From Albula goreensis (lineage: Eukaryota; Chordata; Actinopteri; Albuliformes; Albulidae): 64,000 nt of DNA. The position numbers and the translations under genes were made by a program. Below are positions 13,468 through 50,600 of this stretch, piece after piece. Positions within the stretch are counted from its first letter, which is position 1. Each line of letters begins with the position of its first letter. The notes under the pieces were generated by a model. It was not told the origin of the DNA. It did not search any database and saw only the letters and a program-made list of their open reading frames with translations. Location of the stretch: assembly GCA_022829145.1 (NCBI GenBank), contig CM040743.1, positions 22,914,646 through 22,978,645 on the forward strand, read 5' to 3'.

Positions 13468-13492
13468 CCCCCAACCCCCAACCCCCACCCCC
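13468..13492 (-). other. G-quadruplex motif
   Basis: Four C5 runs separated by AA, AA and A on the + strand give four G5 runs with loops of 1-2 bases on the - strand, an ideal quadruplex pattern. It lies 776 bp upstream of exon 2. Confidence 0.8.
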
Positions 13493-14267
13493 GTGTGTCT
13501 GTGAGGAGAACATTATGAAATTCTGTCCCCAGGCTCACATCCCTTTGGAATTGGGGGAGAGGTTTTCTGTTTTTAATGGCTGTTATTGTGTAGCTCAGGG
13601 TGCATAACATAAACCATGGAGGGCTGATGTGTATGTCAGTTTTTGGTTTATTTCAGCAGACGTTGACTGCAGACAGCATGGTCCCACATGACTTGAATAC
13701 ACCTCTGGCTAATCCTGTGCCAGTCCGTGTGTGCACTGGAACAAGTGGACGACTGTATGTTTGAGCAGACCTCTACTGGCATCATAAACACTTGAAGTGG
13801 ATCATTTGGTTATAAATATGTAAATGAGTGGGGTTTGAGTACTGGGGACTCAGGGTTTGTTCCTAGGGATGGTTGCATGAATTGTAATCTGTTGCTCATC
13901 CCTTCAATTTTCCGAATCGGCATGCCAGCCGTTCTATGGGAGGGTCAATAGCGGGGCGATTAAGTGCATTTGTGTTGTAGGATGCCATGCCAGTTTGTAT
14001 GAGTGCCAACTGCTCTTTGCTGTCATCCGAGTCCGGTTTACGTCATTCCAGTCGAGAGCCCTCTCCTGCTCTGAATTCTCCTCCTCTTTTTGAAGGTTAG
14101 GTCTAGTCCTTTACCTGTGTCTTTATTTTTGCTCAGAATGTTCAACCCCCTCCCACCCCACTCCATTCCTCTTGTGTCAGGTGTATGGGTATGTCTCTTT
14201 GTCCGTTTAAGTGCCCTGCTATATGTTTGTATTGATCTGTGTCTGTTTGTCTGTCTGTCTTTTCCAG

Positions 14268-38928
<24,661 letters not shown>

Positions 38929-39392
38929 GCGTGGTCTCACCATGAGCCCTGGCCCCTTGTCTCGGACCACACGCCCGGGTATCAGCCATCACCGTCTCCT
39001 CCTCATCTGAACACAGCATGGACTCTGCAGGAGGGAGACGACAACCCCACTGTACCTCAACTTTCCCCTATGCCTCCGTTCCACCACCCTAACACTTTAC
39101 TCATTCAATCCTCTTCCCCAAACCTAGTCTCAACACCCACTTCACCCTGTCTTTCCCTCATTACAAAATGCAAAAATTCCCCTTTGTCTCCCTCTTCTAA
39201 TCCTCGCCCCTTAACCTAGCTAACCTTAATGTCCTCCTCACCCACACTCAAAACCTTTCTCCCTTTCTCTCTCTCTCTCCCCCTCAAGCCCATTTCTCTG
39301 TCCCCTTATTTCCACCAGTAATCCCATGTTCCATTAAAGCTTGCCAGGAGACGCTGCCTTGTTTCACACAGAGGCTGTTATTAAGACATTCT

Positions 39393-39408
39393 CCACCAGG
39401 GGGCAGTG
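39393..39408 (+). promoter_or_regulatory. CTCF-like motif
   Basis: CCACCAGGGGGCAGTG matches the CTCF core (CCASYAGRKGGCRS) at every position I can score, 465 bp after the kcnq4 stop. Confidence 0.6.
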
Positions 39409-39529
39409 CCCGAGCAGAGACATGGTATAGACTGCTCACTGAATCTTACTCTCTCTAACTTATTCTCTGATTCAAGGGAGAGAGACACTACCTGACTACT
39501 GATATGCAAGCACTGTTTTAAGCATCACC

Positions 39530-39554
39530 TTTTTTTTTTTTTTTTTTTTTTTTT
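39530..39554. repeat. T25 homopolymer
   Basis: Uninterrupted run of 25 T in the presumed kcnq4 3' UTR. A similar T run lies at 193-211. Confidence 0.97.
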
Positions 39555-41570
39555 ACTGCCAGTGATTGTGGACAGACACACACTCAAATGTCGGCTGTCT
39601 TTTGTGGGTATTTTGTTCAGTTTTGGATTATTTGATTTCATTTATCATAGATTCTACTTGTTTGCTTTTAATCAGTAGGCTGTCCATGGAATTTTAAAAT
39701 TATTTCTGGGTTGGGGGGTGGGAACTGGGTGTTCTTTTTAAACATTTCTGTAGAATTGGATTCCAGCAAATGAGATCTGTGCTTTTTTGTTTAAAATCTG
39801 ATCTAATGCAATGATCAGACTTGCCACCGACAGTCACTGAGCCTCAGAATAATGTACAGCGGACTCACTCAATCAAAATGCCTAAGCAGACCCGGACAGT
39901 GACCCACACGAGGGGAAACACCCCGACAGAGGGTCAGGCCTTCCCCCTGGACATCATCTCTCATCGTCCCCTCCTGACCCCTTTCTGCATGGCCCTAGCG
40001 CGTCCACTAAAGCGGCCCTGAGGGAAACGGATGCAAATGGAGCTCAGGATCCACTCCTGGAAAGGAGGCATTCTATGTGTTATATCCTCTTAGCTTAGTG
40101 GACTTGATAATGTTTCCTGTTACTCAGGTTTCAGTATAATCATCAAGAAGCCCACTGTGCAAAAAAAGATAAAAATTTGCAATACTACTGTAATGTAACT
40201 GGTTGCATGCATGATTATGTAATGGTGGGTGCAGGAGGTCTGTAGAGAGGGGCATTAACATTTACAAAGATCAGAGCGTATTTAATGGAGAGTTTTTTTT
40301 GTCTCCTGGGTATTTAGATGCAACCAAGACGTTTGTTATTGATGAATTTTTTTGTGTTCATTTCCAGTATGAGGCTACATTTCCCTCATCCCCAGCTAGC
40401 ATTTGAAAAGCTGTTTCAATGCACTTCCAGCCTGCAGCTGTTCAGTGCGAAGTGCACACAGATCCTCATTACCCGACCAGTCTATGAGGGTCTACTGAAT
40501 CCAGGTCAGAAAAACAGGGCATCAGCCGCATTTTGTAGTCATTAGTATACATTGTTCCTCTTAACCACCCTGTCCTTTCTTTTACACTGCTCTCCCTCAG
40601 TTTGAACAGCACAGGTTCTGCAGAGATTCACCGACTTCATAGTGTATGCATCCACTAAATTTGTGATTTTTGTGGATACAATATGCTATCCAGGTTATCT
40701 AAAGATCAGGGAATCTGCATAGAATTTCCTCAGTTCTGGTCTAGCTTTTGTATACATCTTTTTTATTGTGTTTTGTCCTATCTTCATTGCCAAGTATAAA
40801 AGCAGAATTGTAGCAGACATGGATATCTTAGCATATGTTCACTGATCATCAACAAATAATCCTATGTCACCCAACGCAAAGTGCCCACCTAATATGTATT
40901 GATTTCGCATTGTTTCTACTTGCTTTGTTGATTTGCAGGATACCTCTGGAATTCTTTTTCTCTGTAAATTTCTTTTTTCTTGTTTTCAAATGGCCTTTAC
41001 CGCTTCTGCATACAAATATCACTTGCTCACGTACAGCAGGCACAGAAAACAAGATCAGCAATGTTGACTGAGCATTAATGGGCAACATTATTTAGCGTCT
41101 GGAATCAATTTTGACAAACTTGAACTCCATTTCAGTATGTATGTATAATGTATGTATGACTATTTGTATGTTGTATGTATGTACACATCCTAAGGAAACA
41201 TTACTACTTAATTACAAGAACTGCTGTCTCGGTTCAGATCGATAGCAGGACTCGAATGTATTAGAGTCCACATTACACTGCATAGTCTAGACAACTAGTT
41301 CACATCAAACGTGTTTTAGGATCATTGAGTTTAACAAAGAAAATTCTCTCATAGTGGCATTTAATCTTATTCTTGGACAGAACTGGAATACACAGGTACA
41401 ATCAATACTTAACACACAAACACCACAGCACTTTAATCAGTAATTTATGGAGAAACACTCATTCTATAAATATTGCTCTTTCTAATTCTCTTTTCTTTAT
41501 GACCGGTATCTCAGTTATTAATATTCACAGTATACTGTGGTACCTAGAACATTTTTTTTTCCTTTTTTAA

Positions 41571-41623
41571 AATAAATCCTGGCATTGGAAGCCATTGTAA
41601 TACTTAACTGATATGAAAATAAA
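41571..41623 (+). terminator. candidate poly(A) signals, two AATAAA hexamers
   Basis: AATAAA occurs at 41571-41576 and again at 41618-41623, the first canonical hexamers after the kcnq4 stop. The downstream sequence is only moderately T-rich. Confidence 0.35.
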
Positions 41624-43940
41624 ATGTCCCTTTAAATCTGAATTGATCTCCCAAAAGGTTCAATACATTTAGTCGTTATGGATGATAATGTGTTGCAAGG
41701 GAAATACTCCATGGCCCCCTAAGCATGTGTTGACTTTTAATCTGCATATTGTGGAAAGAAGTAACTTTGTGAAATTCAATTGCCTACTGTTTATACAACA
41801 GATTACTGGAGTCTGGTCCAAAACAGCCAAAATTGTTCTTTTCAAATACGTAACTAACTCTCTTAATGATATCATTGGCAGTCGTCGCATGAGATTGAAG
41901 GCAGTATTATATCTCTACCCCAGACTTGTGAAGAAGGAAATACATTTTTGTCTCGAGTTAGGTGTTTTAATTCCTGTAAAAGCTTGGAAATGGAATGACG
42001 AACTGTCCCACTTTGATCTAGAATTGCATACTGTATGGAAAATCTTTGAAAAAACTGGTCACCTGTCTTCAGAGTATGCGTAGCATTAGATAAATCTGAT
42101 AGTTTAAGGCAAATCTGAGTGAAGAGTGCCTACAATGACCGTAGGCAAAAAGCCACATGAAATGTATGATAGCTAAACAAATTTACATGTCAAGGAATCC
42201 TATATCACCTCCAGCAACTTCCTGCCGCTCAAAAAAGCTGAGTGTAGCCAAGTGGTTGACAGTTGCAGACATATATAATGATCAGATCAGAATCACTGAA
42301 ATAATTTTCTGTTGGCTGTGTGTTTTGAGGTCTAAAACTACCCATTCTCTGCTGGATAAAACAGCCCCCTCCCCATGCAAGTGATTTAGGTACCTAAATT
42401 TCATAAAGCCCAGTCAGCAGTCAGATTTGCTCAGGTGGTTAAACGTCAAGATTGAGGAAACCTTGTCCTCATGCAGTCCTATACTGCAGTTGGATGCTGA
42501 CAAGTTTGGGACTGCAGTTTTAATCAGAACTGGCACAGCTGTGTCGTTGTATGATACAAGTATTTTATATGCTGAATGTTGGCTGAGTATGTTTCTGATG
42601 TCAGCATATTTTACCTGTAAAAACTTGTTAGGGAAGTTAGACAGTTGGTGTTTTCATTGCCGTCAGCTGCCAGTAATGACCCTCGTACAAGGCCAATAGA
42701 GATGAACTTGTCAATGCACACGTCTCTGCACTGAGAGACTGCATGCAGGACACCTGGGAAATTGCTCCCTCTCTTGCTTTTCCATGGAATGATTCAACCA
42801 CTGGGACCTGACATAAACGGTACATGTCAGTTCACCCCCCTGGCCCCCAAATTTTCAAAACTGTCAGATTGCATGTCATTTAGAGCTACAGTTACACTAT
42901 GGTGCACATAATAACAGCATATTGGCATGATTACTCGAGTTAAATCATTCAAGGAATGGCAGTAATTATTACTGCTCTGTGTATTAGTAAATGGAATATG
43001 AAACAATGTAACACACATGAAATTTGTATCTAAATCACATGCAATTTGACGTGTGACAGACATAGATTTCTGAAAGCCATTTAATGTCTTATTGAGTGAA
43101 AATGTGGGACTGAATCTGATGTCAGATACCTGTAAGGAATTTCCAGTAATTAAGCCATATTTCATTATGTTGGCAGAATTTAAATGATTTATGAGACTAT
43201 GATTCATCAAAAGTTGCTTATCAGAGGATATTTTCACAGAAATACCAAATATAAATGTTTTTCAGAAGCAGTGCTTCTTGGTGCCAAAATAAATTGACAT
43301 GGATGAGGGTCAAAGAGTTAGGGGAAATGGTTTCACTAACCATGGAATGTCACCATATTGTTTAATCTGATGTGAAATGACCCATCTGTACACATACACT
43401 TACACGCACGCTAATAGAGTCTGCATGCATCAAACAAACTGAGGGGTAAAATGTGAGCCGTCGCATACTGCGTGGTTCTGGACATGCACACTGCCCGTCC
43501 TGAGCATGCCATACAGACCCACAGACCACTGCAAGCTTACGCACAAAAAAGAAATGATAATAAAAAACTTTTATAGCCAAAGCAAGCATTATTTTATGAA
43601 CTTTTAAAAAGCGGTGGTCATAACTGCTACATGAATGCTGTGCATGGTCAAAGTCTTCTGCATGTTTCCATCCTGCACTCATTCCAATCACAAACTTACT
43701 GTTTGCACTGCTCATATATATATAAACCAATTGTAATTTAAAAAGAGAAGTAAATGACTGTATAAAGCAATAAAGTGCTAAAAAATGAATTAAAAGCTCT
43801 CTTCCAGTAAGATTTTAATACATAGTATTAATGAGGTTTGATTTTTCTCTTGTGTACAGCTGATTGCTTCAACGAAGATAAACATAATACTTGTTTGAAT
43901 ATAGTACCTCACTTGATTAAGTTGTTAATTTATTTGTTTC

Positions 43941-43985
43941 AATAAAGTTTTTTCTGAAGATTGAACATTGTCATTCTGGTTTCAG
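43941..43985 (+). terminator. candidate distal poly(A) signal
   Basis: AATAAA at 43941-43946 is followed by T-runs and then a GT-rich stretch (tgtcattctggtttcag) at the usual distance for a downstream element. Another AATAAA lies at 43769-43774. It could end a long kcnq4 3' UTR or a separate transcript. Confidence 0.25.
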
Positions 43986-45042
43986 TATGTAAATATATCC
44001 CCTTCCACTCACACAAACAAAAATTTAAGACGTCCTTTCTAATGTATGTAGATGCACAATGTCATGATTGTGCTGTGTAGTGCCTTGTAAAATGAAGTTA
44101 AAGGCTAAAGAAAAGTGTAAATGACAATAGCTATTTGCAAGTAGTAAATCACATCACCAAAGGAGAAGAAATAATAATAATCAAAAGCATAAAAAGAAAA
44201 CTGTTTTTTCTATGCACAGTTTTATGTATCGAATGGGACGGGGTTGCCGTTGGTATTATTTTAGCCCACAAGAGGGCAGCCTCAAATGTCACACTGCCTG
44301 TCTGTGAATGACCGTTCTGTAACCTCTCCAAAATGGAAATGGTGGCAGTCGGAGGATAATGATCAGTAGGTCCAGGAGTGGCACATGCGTGTGGTTCCAG
44401 TTTATTGAATGACGGTAGTTTTGTGGTGACATTATCACCAAGATCCGCGGAATAGAATGTACATTCCCAGTTTATTTTAAGTATGTACTTCGGGTGATGC
44501 TTACCAGGACTGCAAGATATTATAGTTATGCTTGCGTTGCAGTTATTGTAATTTATAGATTATTTCTGCATTCTCGAAATTCCGCCGATGGAATATGCAG
44601 CCCCTCTGAGACATTGGAATGTTAAGATTTATTGAGTGTTTTGCTGTTTTACTTCTGACGTCACCATAAATCATGATATACATCTGGTAAGATGGCATAA
44701 AGAGAATAATTCTCTTGCATGCTTATGTCGGACCTTTTTAACGTGCGACTCTAATGTAGAAGTCGTGTTCTGATGAGATTGATTATGGAAATACTATTTT
44801 TGTTGATTGCATTACATAATAAACAACCTGTGTACACTTTACCACTTGCAAACCACCCTGTCACAGAAGAGCGGAAAAACGTATGCCCTGGAGATTTTAT
44901 GTCATATTCCTTATTTTGCTGAATATCAGTTCAGTCCAGTGCTTGCCACAGAAAACTGTTAATGCAGCGAACAAGAATAAATAAATTGTCCTTAGAAACT
45001 ATTTAGAGACAAGTGACTGAGTGTGCAATTTACATTCCATGG

Positions 45043-45066
45043 TCATTCATTCATTCATTCATTCAT
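45043..45066. repeat. (CATT)n short tandem repeat
   Basis: Five to six CATT units. Confidence 0.9.
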
Positions 45067-45820
45067 CCTTTTGGAGGATTTGTGTATGCGCAACCAATAA
45101 ACATTCATGCACGGTTAGAAATAAAGTCGACCAAACATAAACAAAGCGTTTAGTTTTTTCAGTTGCTAACCGTATAATTGGTCATGGTTTTCTGTTAAAC
45201 ACACGGGCTTCACAGCTGAATAACTACGGTAGTCTCGCTTGGAATTCGTTTTTTCTTCCACCCGCGTGTCAGCAGGCCGTCTGTGTCATGTGTTCGCGCT
45301 TATGTCTGTCCAGTTGCTCGTTTCCCTCCGCATTTTCCTGACCATAGAGAATGAAAGACACGGGACTTTTTATCCGCATTCCTGTGGCTGAGGGGCCCCT
45401 GTTAGTGTTAATCTCCTGTATAGGCGCGTGGCATCTTTGCGCACGTGAGGACCGTTTTCTGTGCTGGCCTGCGAGACAAAGCGTTAGGAAACAAAGAAGA
45501 GAGGATGCACGCCTTACAGAAGTCATTGCTCTTGACACCCATGTTGTCACATCTAGGAAGTATGCACACCAAGGGAAAAAACACTTTCTAATTTACAGCA
45601 CACTCCATAAATAATTTCAACAGGCCCCAGTAAGTTTGTTATATAATGTCATATGTTGCTATATGTTGTTATAAAACAGTATTTTATGGCTATTGTCAAC
45701 GTGTCATTTCAAAGTTTACTATATTTATATTGAAACCATGTCCTTTTTCTGATAAAAAACTCAGAAAACATGAAAATGCTATATATAACAGTTTAAAGTT
45801 GGTGAGAGGTGTGTGTGCAT

Positions 45821-45824
<4 letters not shown>

Positions 45825-45856
<32 letters not shown>
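45825..45856. repeat. (GT)n microsatellite
   Basis: About 16 GT units. Confidence 0.95.
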
Positions 45857-45859
<3 letters not shown>

Positions 45860-46036
45860 CCAGCATACTGGATATGAAAAAAACAACAAGGTTAAAATAT
45901 TGTCTTTCAGCTTTACTTTGCAAACTTTTACATCCACATTCTGTGAGCAATTCAGGAATTGCAGCCAACAAGGTGTAGAGCATCAAGAAAATAACAGCTA
46001 GGTTTTGATTTAGCAAAAAAAGTACATTAATAAAGA

Positions 46037-46190
46037 CATCTTATGCAAAATTTTATGGACAAATGAAACAAGGATCAAGCTGTGCAAAAGTGATGGAAAG
46101 AGGAAAGCATGGAGAAAAAAGGAGCAGTTGATAATCCAAAGATTAACACCTCATCTGTCAAATGTGATGGGGATAGTGTTATGGCTTGGG
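46037..46190 (+). pseudogene. Tc1/mariner transposase fragment
   Basis: One frame reads WTNETRIKLCKSDGKRKAWRKK; after a 1-nt loss in an A-run the next frame reads NPKINTSSVKCDGDSVMAWA. These match the fish Tc1 transposase pattern WSDETRIxLFxxDGKRxVWRRKG, PKHTTSSVKHGGGSVMAWAC, including the D-E catalytic neighbourhood. The GGG is degraded and no inverted ends were found, so it is a dead fragment. Confidence 0.72.
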
Positions 46191-47651
46191 CATAATCTGC
46201 TGCACCGCCACCAGTCTGGCTTCAGTTTGGGCCACTCGACTGAGACCTGTCTCCTATTGGTCAATAAATCTCTTCACACAGCTCAGGTAGCCTCTCTTTC
46301 CTCAGTCCTGGTTCTCCTGGACCTATTGACTGTCTTCAACATGGTACGTCACTCCATCCTCCTGTCACCCTTAGCAGCCATGGGGATCCGTGATACCGCT
46401 CATGATTGGATTGAGTCCTTCCTTTCTGTCCACTTCTTTCAGGTTGCCTGGGGTGGTGATGTATCAGCACCTCCTCCATTTGTTTCAGGAGTTCCCCAGG
46501 GCACAGTACTTGGCCCGCTTCTCTCTTTATACCCATTTCCTTTGGCCTGTCATCTCTGCCCATAGTTTGTTCTATTATTGCTACGCTGATGACACCCAAA
46601 TCTTTTACTCATTCTCTCCATCTGACACACAGGTCTCTACTTGGATCTATGCTTGTCTGCGGAACATACAGATCTGGATGGACACCCGCTATCTTAAGGT
46701 CAACCCAGACAAAACAGAGCTCATCTTCTTTCTGGCCCCATCCTCCCCCCTGCTGGACTTCTCCATCTCTCTGCGTGACACCATCCTGTCACCATCATCC
46801 TGTGCCAAGATTCACCCTCCCCGAGAATACTGCAACAGTGGCCCAGGTGTCCAGACTCTTTCTGTATAACATCAGGAGAATCCACCCTTCTCACCACCTA
46901 TTCAACACAGCTGCTAGTCCAAGTGATGGTACTCTCCCGCTTGGACTACTCCAACTCCTGCTGCTGGTCTTTCAGCAACTACTATCAGACCCTTGCAGCT
47001 CATTCAGAATGCTGCTGCTCATCTGGTCTTCAACCTCTCCAGACAGTCCCATGTCACCCCCCTCCACACCGACCTCCACTGGCTACCTGTCCTGGCCCGC
47101 ATCAAATTTAAAATGCTGGTGCTCGCCTACTTAGCCATGAAGGGGACGTGCTCATCTTATCTCCAAAACATCATCAGACCCATGACTGCCTAATCGTTCT
47201 GGCCTCCGTCATCAGCACGCCTGGTGTCCTCTCCTCTTCATGCTTGCACTTCCCGGTCAAATCTGCTGTCTGTTCTGGCTCCTTGCCCTTCCCATGGTGG
47301 TCAGAAGAGCAGATAGTCTGTCCACCTTCAAGCACAGACTGAAGATTCACCACTTCAAGAGGACTCACTTCTCCCTGTCCCTCCCTAGCTCCTCTAGTTA
47401 TTCATACTCCTTCTTGTAGTGACCTAATTTTACTGTTTTATGATTGTTGTTGTTATTGTTGCTGTTGTTACTGATGCTTTTATTTGTGTTTCTTCAGCAG
47501 GTTATTGACAGGGTTTAGACTATTCTATCCCTTCATGCACTTGGGACTAGTACCCAATCTAGCACTCTCATTCCTGACTTAACTCACTTTGAGCTGCAAG
47601 TCACTCTGTATAAGTGTGTCTGCAAATTCATAAATGTCCAAATACTTAAAT
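46190..47651 (+). mobile_element. 5'-truncated, decayed L2/CR1-type LINE (reverse transcriptase part)
   Basis: Frames give HQSGFSLGHSTETCLLLVNK, VLVLLDLLTVFNMVRHSILL and SGVPQGTVLGPLLSLY, then YADDTQIF with the reverse transcriptase FADD/YADD-type motif, LKVNPDKTEL, LSRLDYSNS and LQLIQNAAAHLVFNL with LHWLPVLARIKFKML. These are the ordered motifs of fish L2-like LINEs. Several frameshifts separate them. The 3' end resembles the family tail (GCAAGTCACTCTGTATAAG then TGTCTGCAAATTCATAAATG). It starts within the domain, as expected of incomplete target-primed insertion. Confidence 0.9.
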
Positions 47652-50600
47652 CCTGCACATATTGTATGTGGCTATTTATTTTGGACAGGAAAGGGACAAT
47701 GAACCTTCATTTTCAATCAGTAAAATTGCCCAGACACAGCTGTTTCTACTTCCACCCTAGTCTCACATTGGTATAAATGATTGTCATATGCATCATTCGC
47801 CAAGAACATTGCAGGTGTGACGGTGTCAGCATTCTGGAATTTTCAGCATTCTGGGTAAAAACATTATGACATCACTGTTTTCATTCAGGCGTTGTGTCCC
47901 TAGTACCCTGTAAAAAAAGGAACATCACATCAATTTTTTTCCTAGAAAGAACAGAGAATTCTTCACTCTCACATACGTTCCAGTTATTGCAGTCAAGATC
48001 ATGTTCCCTAGGTGGCCAAAAAATAACAAGAAGTATAATCAGTTCTGTTGACAGAACATCCATTTTTGTCTGTATTAAGGATAAGGATAATTATTTCCTG
48101 GAAGCAAGTTTAACATCTGTGTCAACAGAACGAACTTGCCAAAATAATAATAACACTATAGTGCCATGGTGCTCTTATTTGACATTTCTGGATTTTGCAG
48201 CATTGCCTTTTACTGTTTTGCAATGTATCAGGATGTTAATCATGTTGGTTGTGGCATGTGACACTTATTGGCCAAGTTTCTGCATTTGCTCTTCACGTAG
48301 ACACAAGAGGGCAGTCTTATTCTGTACTTTCCTCATTCTCTTGGAATTTTGTAATTATATGTCCAAATAATCACAAAATGTATTTTGTACAAATTTATTT
48401 TTTCTGTAATGTTATGTTGGACTTTAAGGAATGAAGCGTAGAGAAAGAAAGAAAAAAGAAAAAGAAAATTAATTGTCTCAGTAATTATGGTGTTCCTATA
48501 CCTGCATGCGCAGGGAGTTTGATAGCGAAGCTCTGTAAATTCCTCTGTAACCTTCTCAGCATCTCACATGGCAGGCTGTCACTGAGGTATCAGACATCCC
48601 ACAAGTGCTGGGGTCTGGAAACCTGACCGCATGCTTGTTCAGAATTCCTGACACGGTTATCTCTGGGTGCCTGAGAATTGCACCCACCATTTGTCCAGTT
48701 TAATCACATTTTCGTGATTCCTAACATTGCTGACTGAGAGAGAGAAATGGCAGTTTAAGGTTTATACCACCCAGCAAACAGCTGTGAACAGATATAACCA
48801 ATCCGGCTCCAGGTAACGCAGCCGTAGAAATAATGGTTGAGTTGTGGCACCTTCCACAGCAATGCTCCATTCAGGCAATGTTACCAATGATGTCAAAACT
48901 CAACTGAGAGAATTGCCCAATGAAATTACATTACATTGCATGCAATAAAAAAGTGTTAATTATAAAAAAATTGTATCTGTTAATTAAAATTGATGAAACA
49001 TCATGGAATCAGCAGGCTATTCAGAAATGTGTATTCAAGTTTGATGTGTTTTTAGGCACTGTAGATTCTGTGAGGAAATGGACGATTATCTGGCTTGGTG
49101 TCTTGGGCAAACGCTCTTGGTTTTTTCACATCACTCCCCCAATCTAAGAATTCTTGATATTTTAGGGAGGAGGAAGGATGCGGGAATTCCCGCACAAAAG
49201 GAAAAAACAGGTCAGAGGTTCAGTCTTCCGCTTTCATTAATTGGACATTTGTAGGAGTGGGTGTGTGGTCCCTCCCTTTAGCTATCTATACCCTTCTCTT
49301 GAGATTTTAAACTCCTATTTTTGGTACACTACCCAAAGTAAAAAGCCAAACTGGACAGAGATTTCAGCCTTGAGTGGAGACTATATCATGGGCTTAATGG
49401 GCCAGGAATTGAGTTTAGGGGGCTGGGGCATAGCATGGGGTTTCTGGCCATACGGCAGGGACCAAGATGTTGGGGGCCGGGGGGTTGCAACAAGATGGGT
49501 GGTAGAAAGGCAAACAGTGAGGGCCGATTAAGGGTCTGGGACATTTGAGAAGCCATGACTATTGATTTCCTCTCTGTCCAGTTGGCGTGATGGGCATTCT
49601 TTGTTCTCCTTCACATTAGCCATGCTCTGTCACAGGGCTGCGTCGCTGTCATGCATGGCAGTAGTTTAAATGTGCTGAATTTTGAGTGCAGCAAATTTAG
49701 TATTATTTTGACCCACTCATTTTAGTAATTCAGCTTCCATCTGTTGTGCATTTTTTTTGTTACATGTATCATTTTGAATTCTCCTCCACTCATTTTCACA
49801 AGTACAGCATGTATGAACTAATCCTTGGCTTATATGAGCTGATTTCCTATCCTGTTGCTATCCAATGCCTATCTTATGGTTTCTGAACATAATGCCTCAA
49901 TTTTGTCATATGTGTACTTATATTAACTGCTTGAAATGTTTACTTTAAAAACCCTGTATTAAATCAACCTTTGCTAATGTGCTATATTTAGTATATTAAC
50001 ACCTCAGTGGAAGTCATTCAATTGTCCCTCATTACATTAGAGTACAGCTCTCTCCAAAGTGTTATTTTGAATAGCTGTTTGCGAAAGAATACCATGAAAT
50101 GTGTACGACTTAAGTGGCCTCTTTAAAACTCTCTGCAGGAACTTGCCTGTTTGCTCTGATTTTCATAGTAATTGGACATTATGGGGTGGAGGACGAACCC
50201 AATTTTGTGGAAAAAAGTGGAGAAATGAACTCTGACATTGCATCACCACACTGAAACCTTTCATTATGATGTCATTATTATCATTATCTCTTGGAAACTT
50301 GGCACTGAGCACAAGGTGTGTGAAGTACATGCAATCTGCAGATTCCAGGTACTTTCTACATGAGTGGAGACGTCTGGAAGTGTCTAGGCAGCCTTGAGTC
50401 AATGGACAATAGAGGGAACTGGTTTTAGTATGTAACTGTTAAATGTTTGCATTACATTACATCATCATTACATCTGATGTTCTGCACCAGTTCGTTTAAA
50501 ATAAGATCTATAGAACATTTTAATAATTTTTAAACAAGGTTATAGTTTAATTTAAAACTATTGCAATTCCATAGTAATATGATCTATGATACAAAGTAAG

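Larger units (their letters stand above)
1..14267 (+). other. kcnq4 intron 1 (3' part), no exon found
   Basis: The exon 1 signature (NxLERPRGWAFxYH next to a donor) was sought and not seen, so exon 1 is upstream of the window. The stretch is AT-rich non-coding DNA. It contains the repeats, hairpin, CpG patch and G4 motif listed separately; the rest, including about 2 to 4.6 kb, 4.7-7 kb and 9.7-13 kb, shows nothing I can name. Confidence 0.85.
38929..41650 (+). other. kcnq4 3' UTR and immediate downstream (end uncertain)
   Basis: Sequence after the stop has no further coding potential. It has a pyrimidine-rich start, a T25 run at 39530-39554 and an ATTAAA at 39333. The first canonical AATAAA hexamers lie at 41571 and 41618, giving a 3' UTR of about 2.7 kb if used. 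The true end cannot be fixed from sequence alone. Confidence 0.45.
41651..46036. other. downstream DNA, no gene recognised
   Basis: AT-rich sequence with short open frames (for example 41682-42083, 133 codons) that match no family I know. CTCF-like CCACAAGAGGGCAGC lies at 44266-44280. Confidence 0.6.

Noticed and set aside
1-14267. kcnq4 exon 1 inside the window
   Set aside because: The invariant pre-S1 sequence (LERPRGWAF-like) with a phase-2 donor was not found in any frame; exon 1 must be upstream.
41682-42083. 133-codon open frame
   Set aside because: No motif recognised; lies in presumed 3' UTR or downstream DNA.
42425-42460. tRNA-like A box of a SINE (gctcaggtggttaaacg)
   Set aside because: No B box at the correct distance and no A-rich or LINE-like tail.
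47894-48370. 158-codon open frame
   Set aside because: No recognised motif and no splice or promoter context; size is possible by chance in AT-poor frames of 64 kb.
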